DNA of 64,000 bases from Bursaphelenchus xylophilus (GCA_904066235.2 CAJFCV020000001.1:7626001-7690000), one strand, 5' to 3'; shown: positions 1 through 15,000, counted from the stretch's first letter. A program made the numbers and translations. The notes: a model not told the origin generated them from the letters alone.

Positions 1-59
1 TTTTTGTGTAGCCAGCAGCAGCGCTCGATTCTTAGAGAAAACATGTTGAATTTTTTTAG

Positions 60-3000
60 CTTTCGAAAGCCTTGCGCAATCGTTTTACTGAAATCTGGTG
101 CTCTTTTGACGCTGACGAAAAGGATGTTCTGGCAATAATTAAAGCTAGGTTCGACCAATCTGGCTCACTTCCAGAAGAAGTCGCCAAACTTTGTGGAAAG
201 TTTTTATCGAAATATCTTGTGGAATTTTACAGTAAATTTGGAAAATATCTCAGGTAGGTTTGTCGTGTCATGGATGACAGTTTTAGGCATAAATTATGTG
301 TCCGGGACGTAGTGGTAGTTGCTGAAATGCTCTCAAATTTTGTAAAAACTGCAGCGATAGAGCCTGCTGAAGCGTTGTATCATACAATATCAAGTCACGT
401 TTTGGATTCATTGCCTATTATTTGTAATGGATATCACATTCGGATGGTCGACGAATTGACTCACTTAGGGAAAGAACTCTTTTTATCAATTTATGAGGGC
501 ATGACAGCCACTCGGCTTGAAATCTCAACTTTGGAAACGATGAGCATCTTGGAAGATTCGGGGAATTTCAAAGTTGGACCTTTCTCCGTTCCCAAAGGGC
601 CTTTTCCACCGAGTTCTTTGAATGAGTTCAATATCAACGCTAAGTCGACGGCATTGAACGCCTTACGTGTAGCCAGAGGCTTCGCCGCCGGTAAGCCCAT
701 TATGTTGGAAGGGATGCCGGGAAGTGGAAAGTCTAGTTTGATTGGAGCCTTGGCACAAGTCAGTGGAAACCACCTCATAAGATTGAATCTGTCAGATCAA
801 ACAGTAAGTAAATATTTATTTCACTTGCACCGATTAGAGAGAGTTCTTTTCATTAATTTTGTGACGCCCTTGCAGGAAGTGACAGATCTTTTCGGCTCCG
901 ACGTCCCAATCACACTGCCAGATGGAACGGTGTCATTCACCTGGAAGGATGGTCCAATATTAAAAGCGTTAAAAGAAGGAAGCTGGGTTCTGCTGGATGA
1001 AATGAATCTCGCACCTCAGGCCATTTTGGAAGCCTTGAATTCCTGTTTTGATTTCCGAAAGACCTTATACATCTCGGAACTCGGCCGTTCATTTGTTGTC
1101 GATTCCGAAAAGCCGGCTCTATTTTTTGCTTGTCAGAATCCTGAACGAATGGGAGGGAATCGGCATTCACTTCCAAAGTCATTCCTGAACAGATTTGTTA
1201 CCATCTTCACCAAGGATATGGATGACGAAGATTTTAAGTCCATCGTTAATTTTGTTGTTAAAAAAGCCGGCTTAAAACAGGATGCTGAGGTTTTCATTAG
1301 GATCCACAGTTTTTGCAACGAAAGGATTAGTGTACGGAAAGGAAGCGGAGTGCCTGGAGCACCTCTGGAATACAATTTGCGAGATCTAATGAGGTTTATT
1401 GATTGTTCCAAAAAGGTGGGCGGTTGTGATCATATTTGTTAATTTTCAGTGTGATATTTTGAGTTCTTTGGACTTGGTCTATTTGGCCAGATTGTGGAAC
1501 GTGCGTGATAGAATCAATGTGAGTTACAAAGGATGTTATTGAACGTTTATTTTTCTGTTTTAGTATCGCAATGAAATTTCCCAGAGTGTGTTGAATCTGA
1601 AGACCACGCCTTGTCCCGTTGTGTTAGCTTTGAAGGATGAGAATTTAAAGATATTGGAATGGGATTTTAAGGCAGATTTCTCCACGGACTTTAAGCCTTT
1701 GTCTTGCCAATTGAAGATACTACAGAACCTGGTCATTTGTGTGGAAGGTGGTTTATTGGCACTGTTGGTTGGCCCGGCGTCTTGTGGGAAAGAGAAATTG
1801 GTCACGTTTACATCACAACTTTTCCGGACTCGCCTTAACGTGATTAAATTAAACAGTGAAACGGACGCTCAAGATCTTTTGGGATCTTATGAACATGTAA
1901 GTTGCTCTGTAAAAACGTAAACAATTTTCAAGATCGTCGATGCGGACGCCGTGAAGGAATGTGTGGAACGTGTAGTTCATTTGTCGAATACAAAGAAGCT
2001 GCCGGATCATGTTAATTATTTGATTGAAGCTTTGAAAACAGTGAAAAGCAACTCCGAAAGTAGAACTCTGATTAATTTGTTAGTAAAGGAAACGGAGGGA
2101 TCGGGTAAGAAATACACGACACAACTAATGCCAAACCCATTTTTTATAGATATCGGCCAAACGCTGTTGCAGATTTCTCATGAGATCTCCCGTGCTACGC
2201 TTTCTTTTGATTGGATTGACAGTGATTTTGTTAGGGCTTACAGTGAAGGGCACTGGGTGTTGATAAAGGATGTAAATTGTTGCAGGTAGGCCCTTGAATG
2301 GGTATTCATGAGGTTGTTTAGTGCCGCTGTTCTTGATCGGTTAAACAATTGTCTGGAAAGGGATGGGGAACTGGTATTGTCGGAAAAGGTGGATGGAGAA
2401 TTCAGGGTATTGAAACGACATCCAAACTTCAGGTATGGCCGGCTATAATAAAAACACGGACGGCTGCTTTCAGAGTATTCTTGACTATGAGGCCTGAAAA
2501 CGGAAACATTTCAAGTGCGATGAGGAACAGAACGGCCGAGATTCGTTTCGATCGACAGGAATGTTGGGTGTCTTCATGGGTCGATACACTTCGATTATTG
2601 CCTACGAACATGGGGCATTTGGTGACCCAATTGCAGTCTTTAGAAGGAGGAATATCTGGACTACACTCGGACATGGCTGGGTTTATGAAGACAATGAATC
2701 TTCCGTTGTCTTCCAGGCTTTCTATGTTCGGATTGACTTCAGAAGATGATGACTGTCCAAATTCTCTTATTACAGATGCCGTGTCTTCGTTCTACCATGT
2801 TTCTTGGTTTCTGGAGACGTTTGCATTTGATCGTAACATGATTTGTTTGATATCAAGGATTGTAGGAGGTCTGAGCCTAACCTATTCCCACGTTTTATTG
2901 TCATCAGACCCCCAACAAATTTTTCCTGCGGACTTTTGGGAGGAGTCTTTTTTGATGGATCCAATCTCTGACTTGACGGTATTTGGTGCCATGGACGCAT

Positions 3001-6000
3001 CCATCGACACTGGTAGAAAACAGTGAGCTTTTGTTTGTGAATAAAATATTTAATTCAGGTACGTCATTTCTCATCTTGTTTCTTTCATTCTGTCGGAAAA
3101 CCTGAAGCCGAATCATCCGTCATCTTTGGTTTTGACTTCTGTCGATCTTGAGCCAAAAACCATTCCCAGTGTCCTCATTGAGGTCTATCGCCCTTTTTTG
3201 GATTATCTGCAAACTCACACAGAGACTTTGAATGTGAAGGTAGCGTCGTATTGGGGATAAATTTATTTGTGTTTTAGTTTTTGTTTTTTGGATATGTTTT
3301 TATCAAATTTATAAAATCGGAATGGAATCGGGATATCGGCGATGTGATTGGACTGGAAATTATCCAAATATTACACCAATTTAATCATTCGGAGAAAGTG
3401 TAAGTTTTCTTGAGTAGTATTTTCTCTGTATGTGCGGTGTATGTAATATTGTTTTAGCGAGTCGGCGTTTCTGAAGTCGCTGAATGATGTTCTGGTCATG
3501 GTTAAGGTTGATGTTGACAAGCCACCATGCAATTCTTTGCCGGACGTAATGCCATTTACCACGTCTGCGCAAGTTAATGCGGCCAAGGCCAGGTTAGACT
3601 CAGTTATGGTCAGATTGGATGTACCGGATAAGATAATGGACGTCTTGAAGTTCCAAATGAAAATACTTATCGAATCATTGAAATCTGTCCTAATATTGAA
3701 TGCAAGTGTATAATTTATAACTAATGTAAGGCAATTTAGTTTGAACATGGGTTCCTGGATACATACACTCGGATGTTGTCCTATTTCCCAATCCAAGACA
3801 GGCAACTGTTGTTAAAAATGCAACTGATCGCACTTCTACGAACCAGAGTGAATTTGGGTGGGACCAACTTCTTTATTTCGGACGTTATTCAGTCGGATGC
3901 ACTGAATCCGCTAATCAACTTGTTTTGGAAGCGTCTTGGATTCAGAACTAATGTTAATGAACTGAAAGTGCTTGAATTGGTAAACTTCGACGGCCTTCTT
4001 AAGGAGTTGATTGACGATGTCTCAATTTTTACGTGTTTGATTTATCAGGTTAAGGCGAAAGTGACGTAAGTGATATAGGTAAACGGCGTTGAGATTTTAT
4101 TTGCTTTAGTGATTTCGTCAACGAATTTTACCCGGAAGAAGACACTCCATCTGAATTGGAGCGGGTGAAGAAGATGATGCCAGTGGACTTGATCGACCCA
4201 GTTCTGAAGCAATATGCTTCTAAAGAAATTAACAATCAACTCAAACAGGTGCTCGATACTTTGAGTCAAATACTCAGAACCTACGGAAGAAATGTGTTTG
4301 GATCAACAGAGGACTTTGAAATGTGCTTTACCAGCCTCTCAGAAAGGAGCAGTAGATTGAGTTGTGATCTTCACTGTTTAGCTCAGGAGAATAAGAAGGC
4401 TCTCGTCGAGTTGGAGAAGTTGGGAGAACGGGTTAGGCCTCCAAACACTAAAGTAATTATGTTTGTAATACGGAGTGGGGCATCTTTGTGGCCCGATTTG
4501 AATTGGTTATAACCTTTTAAATTTTTGGCCGAGTCTTAAAATTCTTTTTTTTTCCTGAATCCTCAGACGTCCCCATTTTGTTTAATACCAAATTTGTAAC
4601 ATATACGTAGGCTTAGTTCATAGTTGTTGGTCTTAGCGTTGCACTTGGGGTCCTTCCCTTGTCAATTACGGAAATCAGAGCTTTTTGTTTGTAGTTAATG
4701 TTTGATCTACGAAGGGAGACTGAATATGAACTGACTGAATATGAAGGACCGAATATGAAGGACTGAATATGAACTGACTGAATATGAACCGGGGTGCTGA
4801 CTGAATATGAAGGACCGAATATGAACTGACTGAATATGAAAACCGGGTTTCTGTTACTGTTACTACCTAGGTTCCGATTAAGGACTCTTTTTAAAATTTT
4901 TTCGACTTATGACACCTTTAGACGTTAATGGTATTGTTTTGGTGCCTAGTACTGCTTAAAAAAACTTTTTTAACACTTGGTGCTAAGTAGTACTACCTGG
5001 TACTATTTAGTACGGGGTGAAAATTTGGCTGGTAATGGCGTTGGTTTGGTGCTTAGTACAGCCCAAAAACACATTTTTAGCACTTGGTACTATATAGTAC
5101 CAATTGGTACTATTTAGTACGAGGTGAAAATTTGGGCGTAAGGCGGTAATGGTGTTGGTTTGGTGCTTAGTACAGCCCAAAAACACATTTATAGCACTTG
5201 GTACTATATAGTCCTTGAAATAGACCAAATTTGCCAAATTTCATATTCAGTCAGCACCACAGTTCATATTCAGTCAGTTCGTATTCAGTCAGTTCATATT
5301 CAGTCCTTTTCATATTCAGTCCTTCATATTTAGTCCTTCATATTCAGTCAGTTCATATTCAGTCAGGCACCCTTTGATCTACGCTGATAAATGGGTATGG
5401 CTTATTTGATATTAAACAAAATGGGGACGTCTGAGGATTCAGGGAAAAGAAGAATTTTAAGATTTGGCCAAAAACTAAAAAAGTTATAGCCAATTTAAAT
5501 CAGGCCACAAAGATGCCCCACCCTGTAGTTTGTACAGTGAGGGACCTGATCCAACGGCAAAAAACGTCTAGTTTTGCATCCCGGAAGGGACCAAAATGAC
5601 TCCAAACCCTTCCCTTCTCTAAGCTAAAAAAATCCGCTTTGAAAAGCGCGCCCTTTCCTTCAAGGCGGGTTCTTCAAATCAGGGTTTTTTAGCTTAGAGA
5701 AGGGAAGGGTTTGGAGACATTTTGGTCCCTTGCGGGATGCAAAATGAGTCGTTTTTTGCCATTGGATCCCGTCCCTCACTGTAGTGACTGTTTCGTTTCA
5801 GTTTTTCCAGTTATGCCGGTTAATTGAGATGTTTATGGGCCAAATGGAGAAGTTCTTCGAATTAGGTGAAGACAAGATTAAACTTGCTGTTTTCCACAAT
5901 GCAGTGAACAGACACGTTGATCAGCTGACATCTTCATTCTGGGAATATCCAGATATCATTACCCCATACGTCTCCGCAATCTTCGAACTTGAACTTTCTC

Positions 6001-9000
6001 TTCTTCTGAAGTATTCCAGCGTTGATGATTCAACAATGACCAGCCTATTGGATGGATTTGATTGGATCGAATCGACGAATGTGAATGCTCGAATCGAGTG
6101 GTTGTCCCGGGAAATAAGTTCTTTCCCCTTAAGACTTCAAACACAAATGATCCGAGAAGCACTCTTCATCGAGAGAATACGACCTGGATCGACGATATTT
6201 ATGGCATTGGATTGGTTAAAAGTTCAATGGCAAAGATGGTATCAAAGTGTTCAGAAGAAAAAGGCTGCTCTGTTTGAATATAAGACTACTCAAATGAAGA
6301 AACGAGAAACGGAGGGCAAGCTTGGGGAAGATGGCACTCAATATGTCGACGAGGAAATGATAGAGGTATTGCAAAGTTGAGTTAATTTTTTTTTTAGATT
6401 GAACAAATGTTGCCAGATTTTTCTGCGAAGGCAGAAGTAAAGTTTACTGAACAGATGAATGAATTGAATGTTTTGTCCGAGGATGAAATGCTTGGTCTTA
6501 TTAAATCCGTTTTGCAATTGGAATACCCTTTGGATGAGATTAATCTGTATGGCCCCATGCTAAACAAGTCCGACCGTTCATTAATCACATTGAAGTCTGC
6601 CAATCTTGGTAATTGTTTTTTAAGTGGTTATATTCCTGTTTAGATGTTCATTTGGCAGCCTTATTACAACTCAAAAGTAATGTTGCGGAGAAAAGAACGG
6701 ACATTCTGAATGTTTACAAATACAACAGCCCTCCTTTGCTGATTGACTGTGTCACCAAGCTGCAAAAATTGATAGATAGGGTGAATACACTGATTAAATC
6801 ATTCCCCGAAAGCAACATTTTGAAGAACATTATTGTTGCTGTGAATTCTTTCTTCGACACTTCCTCATGTCATCCACAGATGATGTACACGTCGTTGCTG
6901 GAAGCCGTTTTAGGTGAGCTAATTATGTTATGGTTTATCATGTATGCTTTTTAAAGAAAAGGCCGAGTTTTGGGAGGCAAATACATGCCGAGAATACTCG
7001 CTCTCCGATCTGTTGCTGCCACTGAAGGAAGTTATCCTGGATTGGAGGAAGATGGAGGTCGTATGTTGGAGTGACATTATCCGTCAAGCTCAGACAACAT
7101 CTCACAACAATGCAGTTTTATCATCTTGGCCAATGTTTGAAGCGTTTACGAACTTCGAGGACGTCTCAGAGGATTACGAAAAGAAACTGTTGGTGATGCT
7201 GATTCAATGGTTAAACGACTCTTCTCTCAATGATTTTATAGCCCGAATTGAAACGGGCGAGATGGCAGTGGCCTGGATGGAGAGGGCGGGGAAGAGAAAC
7301 AATATTCTGTCAAAACTTCGAAGTATAATCTATTATCACAGACAGTTTGTTGATGCAACAAAAGAAAGGGCCCGACCAGCATTGGATGAAGCTGAAGAGA
7401 AACTTCAGAACTTGGTTAAGGTCGCAAAATACACCGACCTGAATTTGTGGAGCGTTAAGGACAGTTCCCAACGAGTTCACAACCAGATCTGTCGTTTGAT
7501 CCATGCATATAAGGTAGGAGATTGTCTTTCCCAAAAAACTTTCAGGTCGAATTGAACAAACCCGCAAATTCAATCTTCTTGGATTCAATATTGCCCATTC
7601 CAAAGAGTCTGAGTACTTGGATATCAAATATGGAGTGGGACTTATTGAAAGGACGTAGCTCTGGCCCATTTACTGATTTTATCGAGAACCTTCAACGCAT
7701 ATTATCGCGATCTTATGCGTGCGAAGAAGGGCACCAGTTGATCGATACAGCGAAGGCCTTGTTTGAACAAATCCAGCATGATGTGGACTACTCCGTTGCT
7801 AAAAATACTTGTAACTCCGACGACAAAGAAGAGATTGAAAAAGTTAAACAGAAAATGTTCTCCAAAGAAATGCTGAAACGTCGTCGAACATTTGCGGATT
7901 TGAGAAAAAAGACGATTAACTTCGGGTTCAATTATCGGAAAGGACTGACAATTGAAACTGATCGTCTGACCGAGGTAACAATGACCTCATTTGATCAAAC
8001 CTCGGATGAGACTGTGAGTTTTCAAGATATTTGGTTAGGAACTGTTTTTTGTTGTTAGCAAAAAGCTCGCTGTCCGCAGACGAGGATCTTTTTGTAAACT
8101 TTCGGATATCACTTTGAAACGACTAGTTTCTATACATCCTTTTTCTAGTGTAATAGAAGAGTGCTTGCCATGTAAGAGTGGTGCTTTATATTGGTTGAGC
8201 CTGAACTCTACCCCTTTTCTGAACTTCCATCGTATAAGACGTCACACCTTATTTTTCTCAATTTGAAAAAAAATTCCATCGTATAACGTGTCACACCTCG
8301 TTTTTTCAATTTGAAAAAAAAATCATCGTATAAGATGTCACACCTTATTCGTTTCAATTTTCAAAATGAGGGGTAGTGTTCAAAAAGGGGGAGGGTTCAT
8401 TCAAGGGGTAGAGTTGAAAAAGGGGTAGAGTTCTGCCGCAACGCTTTATATTATTCCAAAATTGCTTCATTTTTAGCGTACATGAAAATTTTCGTTTTTC
8501 TAACCTAGGTAAAAAAATATTTTTTTTGGCATAGCTGGGTTTTTTTCATGTATCAGTCTGTCGGGAAAATAACTGCGGATCGTCGCGCCTCGGAATCGCC
8601 CATCATCGCTTTGCGACGGCGGCCACAGCTGGAGATTTGGTGCGCGATTGCGGTGAGGCGAGTCGTTTTGATGCGACGACCCGCCGTTATTTTCCCGACA
8701 GACTTATCTGCAAAAAGAAAAAAATTTCGCCCACATGAAATTTTTTCATGTAGACAGACGACATTTTGAAGTACGCCACAAAATTTCGTGTAGGCTAAAA
8801 CTGAAGTAAGTTTGAAACTTTTTGGAATAATATAAAGCACCACTCTTATATACCAATTGGGTTCAATCTTGGATAGCTTTCTCCAACTTACTTTGAAATT
8901 TGTTCTCTGAAGAAAACTAAATCTAAATTTTCTAAAAATCTGCCAGTCAAATTTTGAAAAGTTTGACTGATATTTCAAAGTTTTACGTACGTATCCTAAA

Positions 9001-12000
9001 ATGGAGAGGATCCAACGAAAAAACAAGTCGATTTTGGCGAAAAACGGTTTTTGATAATTTTTCCATTTTTGTGTGTAGACAATTTGTGTATTTCAGCTGC
9101 AACAGCAAAAAGTTTCTTCGTAGACACACAGCATTCCGAGGTTTTTTGCCGCCACCGATCGGTGCCGATTTTCGCTCAAAATGACAACAGGGCTGCGCGC
9201 CTCGGCTGATAACTAGCTAGCCCAAAAACGAAAAAGAGTAAAAATTGATTTCCAGATAGAGGGAAAAAAGACCTATCCAATGATATAAATAGGTCCTATT
9301 GACCTTCTCCCCACAACGACCTTTTTCGCCTACAAAATTACAAAATTTTTTTGTTTATTCATGGATAAATGCACTTTATGAGGGCATAATTAAAAAAAAA
9401 TGGTACCACTCGATAGCAAATAGCCTCTTCTATGACATATCCAAAAAAAAGGGAAATTCTGGCCCTTAGGGCACTACAAAATCCAAAAAATAGCGTATTT
9501 TACGTGTTTTTCCACATTTTTCGGGATTTTTTGCACCGGATGCACAAAAATGAAAAATCGGCTGTTACAGCGTTGTAGTGCACACTCGATTACATATATC
9601 TGCCAAATTTCACATTTTCATCTTTACTCCACTTTGTGTTCTGAGCCGGTTTAGGTGTTAAGGCAACATCGCTGCATAGGGCAATGCCGGATGCCGATTT
9701 AAAAAAAATTTTTTTCATTTTTGAGACATATTACGCTCATATCAATATTAGATACTGATTTTTGCTCCAGATGACAAAATGTCCTTTCATAAATTCACGT
9801 AATGACACCAACGTGTTTGAGTTCAACATGACGGAAATAAGGGAATTTTTGTTTCAGGACTAGTATTTAGGTGACAGGAGACCTGCCAGAACATGCTCCG
9901 ACGTTTATTTGGCTAGAAAAGCTATGGAATCCGGATGCAGCGACGTCCCGTAACACGTTGCACATATGCGATTTTACATAAATTTACGTTATATACATGA
10001 CGTTCAAAGTCAATACGACTGAGAAGACAGAAAAATTTTTTAAAATCGGCATCCGGCATTGCCCTATGCAGCGATGTTGCCTTAACACCTAAACCGGCTC
10101 AGAACACAAAGTGGAGTAAAGATGAAAATGTGAAATTTGGCAGATATATGTAATCGAGTGTGCACTACAACGCTATAACAGCCGATTTTTCATTTTTGTG
10201 CATCCGGTGCAAAAAATCCCGAAAAATGTGCAAAAACACGTAAAATACGCTATTTTTTGGATTTTGTAGTGCCCTAAGGGCCAGAATTTCCCTTATTTTT
10301 GGATATGTCATAGAAGAGGCTATTTGCTATCGAGTGGTACCATTTTTTTTAAATTATGCCCTCATAAAGTGCATTTATCCATGAATAAACAAAAAAATTT
10401 TGTAATTTTGTAGGCGAAAAAGATCGTTGTGGGGAGAAGGTCAATAGGACCTATTTATATCATTGGATAGGTCTTTTTTCCCTCTATCTGGAAATCAATT
10501 TTTACTCTTTTTCGTTTTTGGGCTAGCTAGTTATCAGCCGAGGCGCGCAGCCCTGTTGTCATTTTGAGCGAAAATCGGCACCGATCGGTGGCGGCAAAAA
10601 ACCTCGGAATGCTGTGAGACAGTGAAAAGCGCGTCCATTTAGTTATCCCTTTTTAGCTGAACGCCTCGTTTTTGCTGTGCTCATCTGCTCGAAATGTAAT
10701 AGTGAAACTGTTGGCCGAGTTTAATCATCATCAACATCATCATGTTGCTTCTCAACTTCCTGTGGAGAACTTTAACTTTGTCAAGGGAGTTGTTGAATTC
10801 GGAGAGGAAGGGTTGTTGTCTTTGAATCGCTCTGTCTGTGATATCGAGAAACTTCAAAAGGAACTAACGTTAACTATACATTCTCTGGAAAGTTTGGAAA
10901 TGGTATGCATCTTTTCTAATTTGTTGAAAATGTGTTGCAGATCGAAGGCGGAGGATTTGATTACGAAGAAATAATGGCAGCTTTCGATGAACTTTCGGCG
11001 AGTTTTGTAATTTTTAAACGAAAATTTGCCACATTCTCTCAACGCCTGACCACAAAGGATATTAATATCCCCGATCACTTTACTCAGTTTGTTCCGAGGT
11101 TTTTGAAAAATGGGGAGGATTACGACAAACTTCAAGAGGTGATGCTGGAAGTCTCCTCCATTTTAAATGAGATCAGATTCGACAAAGAGTCGCTGCAACG
11201 TTTCCATGTGAGGTGAGATGCCCTTCAACGGGAATATGATTTTGTGAAATTATTTTAACAAATATGTCGTTCTTTTAGCCATCTGGTCAAACATTTTACT
11301 TTAATGTACGCTAAATTTTATTCTGTGGTTAACCTTCTGAACACTGTCAAAGAATTATGCGGAGACTGTGGCCACCAGCTGTTTAAATCTCTGGTCAAAT
11401 TCTGGTCGAGGCTTGAGAAACTATTGAAAATTGTGAAGCAAAACCAGCCAGGACCAATGGAACTAACTTTCGACATAGGGAATTTAATGCTCAAATCACA
11501 ATCAATTTATCGTTACTTTGAAAAGGCTATGGATAAGCCATATTTCACAAAACTTGCGTCGTTCCCTGAATATTTGGAAGGCATTGGAATCAAAGACGTA
11601 AGTGCCGATTGAACTCCGTAAGCACTCTTTTTTAGCAAATTGCGGCGATTTCCAAAATACGGAATCAGTTAAACAATGGATGTCTGCCGCGTGACAAGAC
11701 CGGCTTACTCAACCATCTAAGGGGCTTTTCAGATGTTGTGAACAGAGTTCTTGATTACTCTAAAAAAGGAAGCATCCTTTCTTCCACTTTCTTTTACGAA
11801 TTCTGCATTTCGGCCGAACGGATTCTAAAGAAAGGGTTCTTAAATCCTATTCCTAATCAAGAAAAGGATGCTGGAGAAGGTGCAGGTGAGATTTCTGGAG
11901 AACCATCTGGAATGGGAGAAGGGACCGGGCAGACAGATGTCGGCAAAGATATCGAGGAAACGGGGCAGGTAGAGGGACTCCAAGATGACCCGGCAACCGA

Positions 12001-15000
12001 CGAGAACGATACCTCAGAGCCTAATAAAGACGAAGCCGAGTCACCACTCGACATGGACCAGGAATTTGCTGCTGATCTGGAAGATCTTGATGACGAAGAG
12101 GGTGGAGGAGGCAAGTAAATTTCAGGAACCTTATCTTTATGCACTCCGTTACGAAAGTGTACCTATTTTTGGGGTGGGCGAATTCTCTAGTCACGAAGAA
12201 AGTATTATGGAGGATATAACACAAAAAATTTTGCAATTTTATTCATTTTTAGGGGTTTCAATAATGAGGGATCCAAAAATGAAATTCGTTTTGCGCGTCA
12301 CTGTAAATTTTGAGAGTAATTCGAATTTTTTATTCACATCATATTTAACAACCAGCGTTACAACATTGTCCGTACCACCCAAGAAATTTTGCGTACTCGG
12401 TTAATTTATGCTCTAAACGAAACTTTGTACTTTAAGCAAGCTTAAGATACCATTATGGTGTCCGCTATTCTGGTTCCTGGAAGAGGAGCTAACATAAAAT
12501 TTAACTTTTGTGGGAAGCAAGGATATGTAGCCACTCCTTTCCTACTATTAAACGATACGTTATGAGGTCTATGTGGCGACACAAAAGTTTATAAACTGTC
12601 GGTGTTATTTGAAAAATTACCATTCTGATCACAAATAGTGTCGAACAAAACAGTACAGACACCATCACTTTTAATCGGACATGGCTACCCGGCCGGGCCT
12701 TGTGCACCTCGGGGCCCGGCCCGTGTTCAAAATTTCCGAAGCCCGGCCGGGTTGCCACGTCTGCTTTTATCAGTCTGTCGGGAAAATAACGGCGGATCGT
12801 CGCGCCTCGGAATCGCCCATCATCGCTCTGCGACTGCAAGCCGCGGCTTGGGATTTGGTGCGCGATAGCGGCGAGGCGAGACATTTTGCTGCGACGATCC
12901 GCCGTTATTTTCCCGACAGACTGATAATTGTCGCGCAAAAAAAATTTAAACATTTTGCATCGTGCATTGAAGGTTCAGTGTTGTGAAAATTGGAACTTTG
13001 TATCTTCCTTGGGTACCAAAGAGACCTGACAAGGGAAGTCGCTTTTTTCGCAGAACACGAAGCGTCTGCGATCATAAAACTGATTTCCAAAAGTGTTTAC
13101 GGGGCTTCTCGGCCGAGAAAATCGACCGCAAAGTCTGGCCGAAATGAGCGAATAGCTTCCTCAAAAGAAGCAGCTTATTTCATCTGCAGTGGTGGCCGAG
13201 AGGTCAGTGCGCTCGCTTTTTGCGCCAGAAGACGTGAGTTCGACTTCGGCCGCCTGCGGACGCATTTCTTTTGGCCATTGAAATGAATAGCGAAATGCCG
13301 TTAATGTCGCAAATGCTAACTATTAGCAATTTTTAATAAAACACGAATTTAGAAACTATATCTTCATTAACCCAATCCTGTTTTGACTTTACAGTATTCA
13401 TGAACATTCAGCTTTGAATTTATGTTTAAATTATTGTAAAAAAGTGAATACATTTTATGTTTACTTACTAAATCAATATTTACGAACCAAAAAAGAAAAT
13501 AAACTGCGCAGAGTGTCGAACCCGCCCCTTCTGGCGCAAAAAGCGAGCGCACTGACCACTCGGCCACCACTGCAGATGAAATAAGCTGCTTTTTTTTGAG
13601 GGGGCTATTCGCTCATTTCGGCTAAACTTTGCGGTCGATTTTCTCGGCCGAGAAGCCCCGTAAACACTTTTGGAAATCAGTTTTATGATCGCAGACACTT
13701 CACGTTTGAAACCTACTAGGTCCCGTTCCAAAGTCCGTCTGCGAAAAAAGTGACTTCCCTTGTGAAAGGAGACCATTTGCCTCAGGGCAACAACGCATCG
13801 ATACTTCATTTTTTTATTGTCGCGGACTAAATATTTATTATATTAAAGATGTGAATAATAAATGTATAATTTTAGATGATGACAAGGATGATAATGGAGG
13901 CGAAGATGATAAGGAACCTGATTGGGATATGGGAGATGTCATGGAAGAGGAAGAGAAACAGATTGACCCTAGGCTCTGGGACCAGGAGAAGAAAAATCCG
14001 GATAATATGGATGACGAAGAACAAGGAGCCCAAGAAGAGACTGGGGAAACTGTTGCACAAGCCGAGGAAGCTTCCGGGAAGGGATTGGAGCAAGATGAGA
14101 CGGTAGAGGAGGATAATGAGAACAGAGAGGAGAACCACGACGAAACAGAGATGGAAAACGTCGACGCTGTAGATTTGGATGACGACGAAGACCCTCAGAA
14201 TGAAGGCGACGAAGAAAATATGGAGCTAGATTCCACTGGTAATGAGGAAGAGGCCCAAAAAGACGAAATGGACATAACTGAAACAGAGGACATCGATGAA
14301 ACAGAAGAAGCGGAAAGTAAAGGTAAAGATGACCAAAAGGAAAAGGATGACAAAACTAATAAAGACGGCGAACAGGCTCAGTCAATTGAAACTGATGGAA
14401 AAGGAACCGGACAGGCTGAAAAAAATGTCCAAGAAACAAATGAATCTCTAGAGAATCAAGGCGAAGAGGAGGGATTAAACGAAGAAGAAGGAGAATCTGG
14501 AGTTGAAGGATACGAAAAACAAAAGAAGTAAGAAAGTAATCGCGAAAATACAAAGTTATAGGGAGAATGCGGGACCTAATGATGCAATAAAAGATAGCCA
14601 AGATGTGGAGATAAGCAAAGTACATGAAGACGAGGAGGCCGAGCAAGTACATCAAAGCCAGGTAGTCCAGGGGGAGGAGAACGATGCGATTGATGAGACC
14701 CAGAAAACATTTGCCGAGAAATCAGATGTTGATCTCAGTTCTGCAGCGCACTATGTAGGCGGTGTTAATAATCCTCGGTATATGTATTTTTAGGTACAAA
14801 AATCGACTACCGTAGAAAAATCAAAAGAAATGGCATCCGAAAAGATTAACAACGAGATCCGCGAAGAAAATCAAAATATGGGAGAAAGAACGAAGGAATT
14901 CAATGCCCAGTTAGAGCAACGACATATATTGGATACCTTTTATTTGAATACTACGGTTGATGTGGGAACTGTAGGTCCCAAGAATACTTCTTTTATTCGT

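Larger units (their letters stand above)
8014..10656. other. 2.6-kb midasin intron filled with repeats
   Basis: No midasin coding exon is needed here: the flanking exons join in phase 0 (SDET to LNASFLL). The interval holds three tandem copies of a unit with TCGTATAAGATGTCACACCT (about 8228-8350), an inverted pair at about 8444-8570 and 8716-8845, a CAGTCTGTCGGG MITE nested in it, and the long-TIR element at 9127-10616. A short alternative exon at about 8066-8171 is open but does not keep phase with 10657. Confidence 0.6.
12111..13875. other. 1.8-kb midasin intron with nested repeats
   Basis: Donor GAG/GCAAGT at 12110/12111 and acceptor TTTTAG at 13875 keep phase 1. A weak GT donor at about 12102 would also keep phase. 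Inside: a CACTCCGTTACGAAAGTGT end at 12139 shared with the ADSL-intron element, a GGCCGGGC-rich segment at about 12676-12765, a MITE and a tRNA-like fold-back. Confidence 0.6.

Noticed and set aside
8066..8171. Extra midasin exon (SFCKLSDITLKRL)
   Set aside because: Open and hydrophobically plausible, but ends in phase 1 while the next exon at 10657 needs phase 0; direct joining of the neighbours works.
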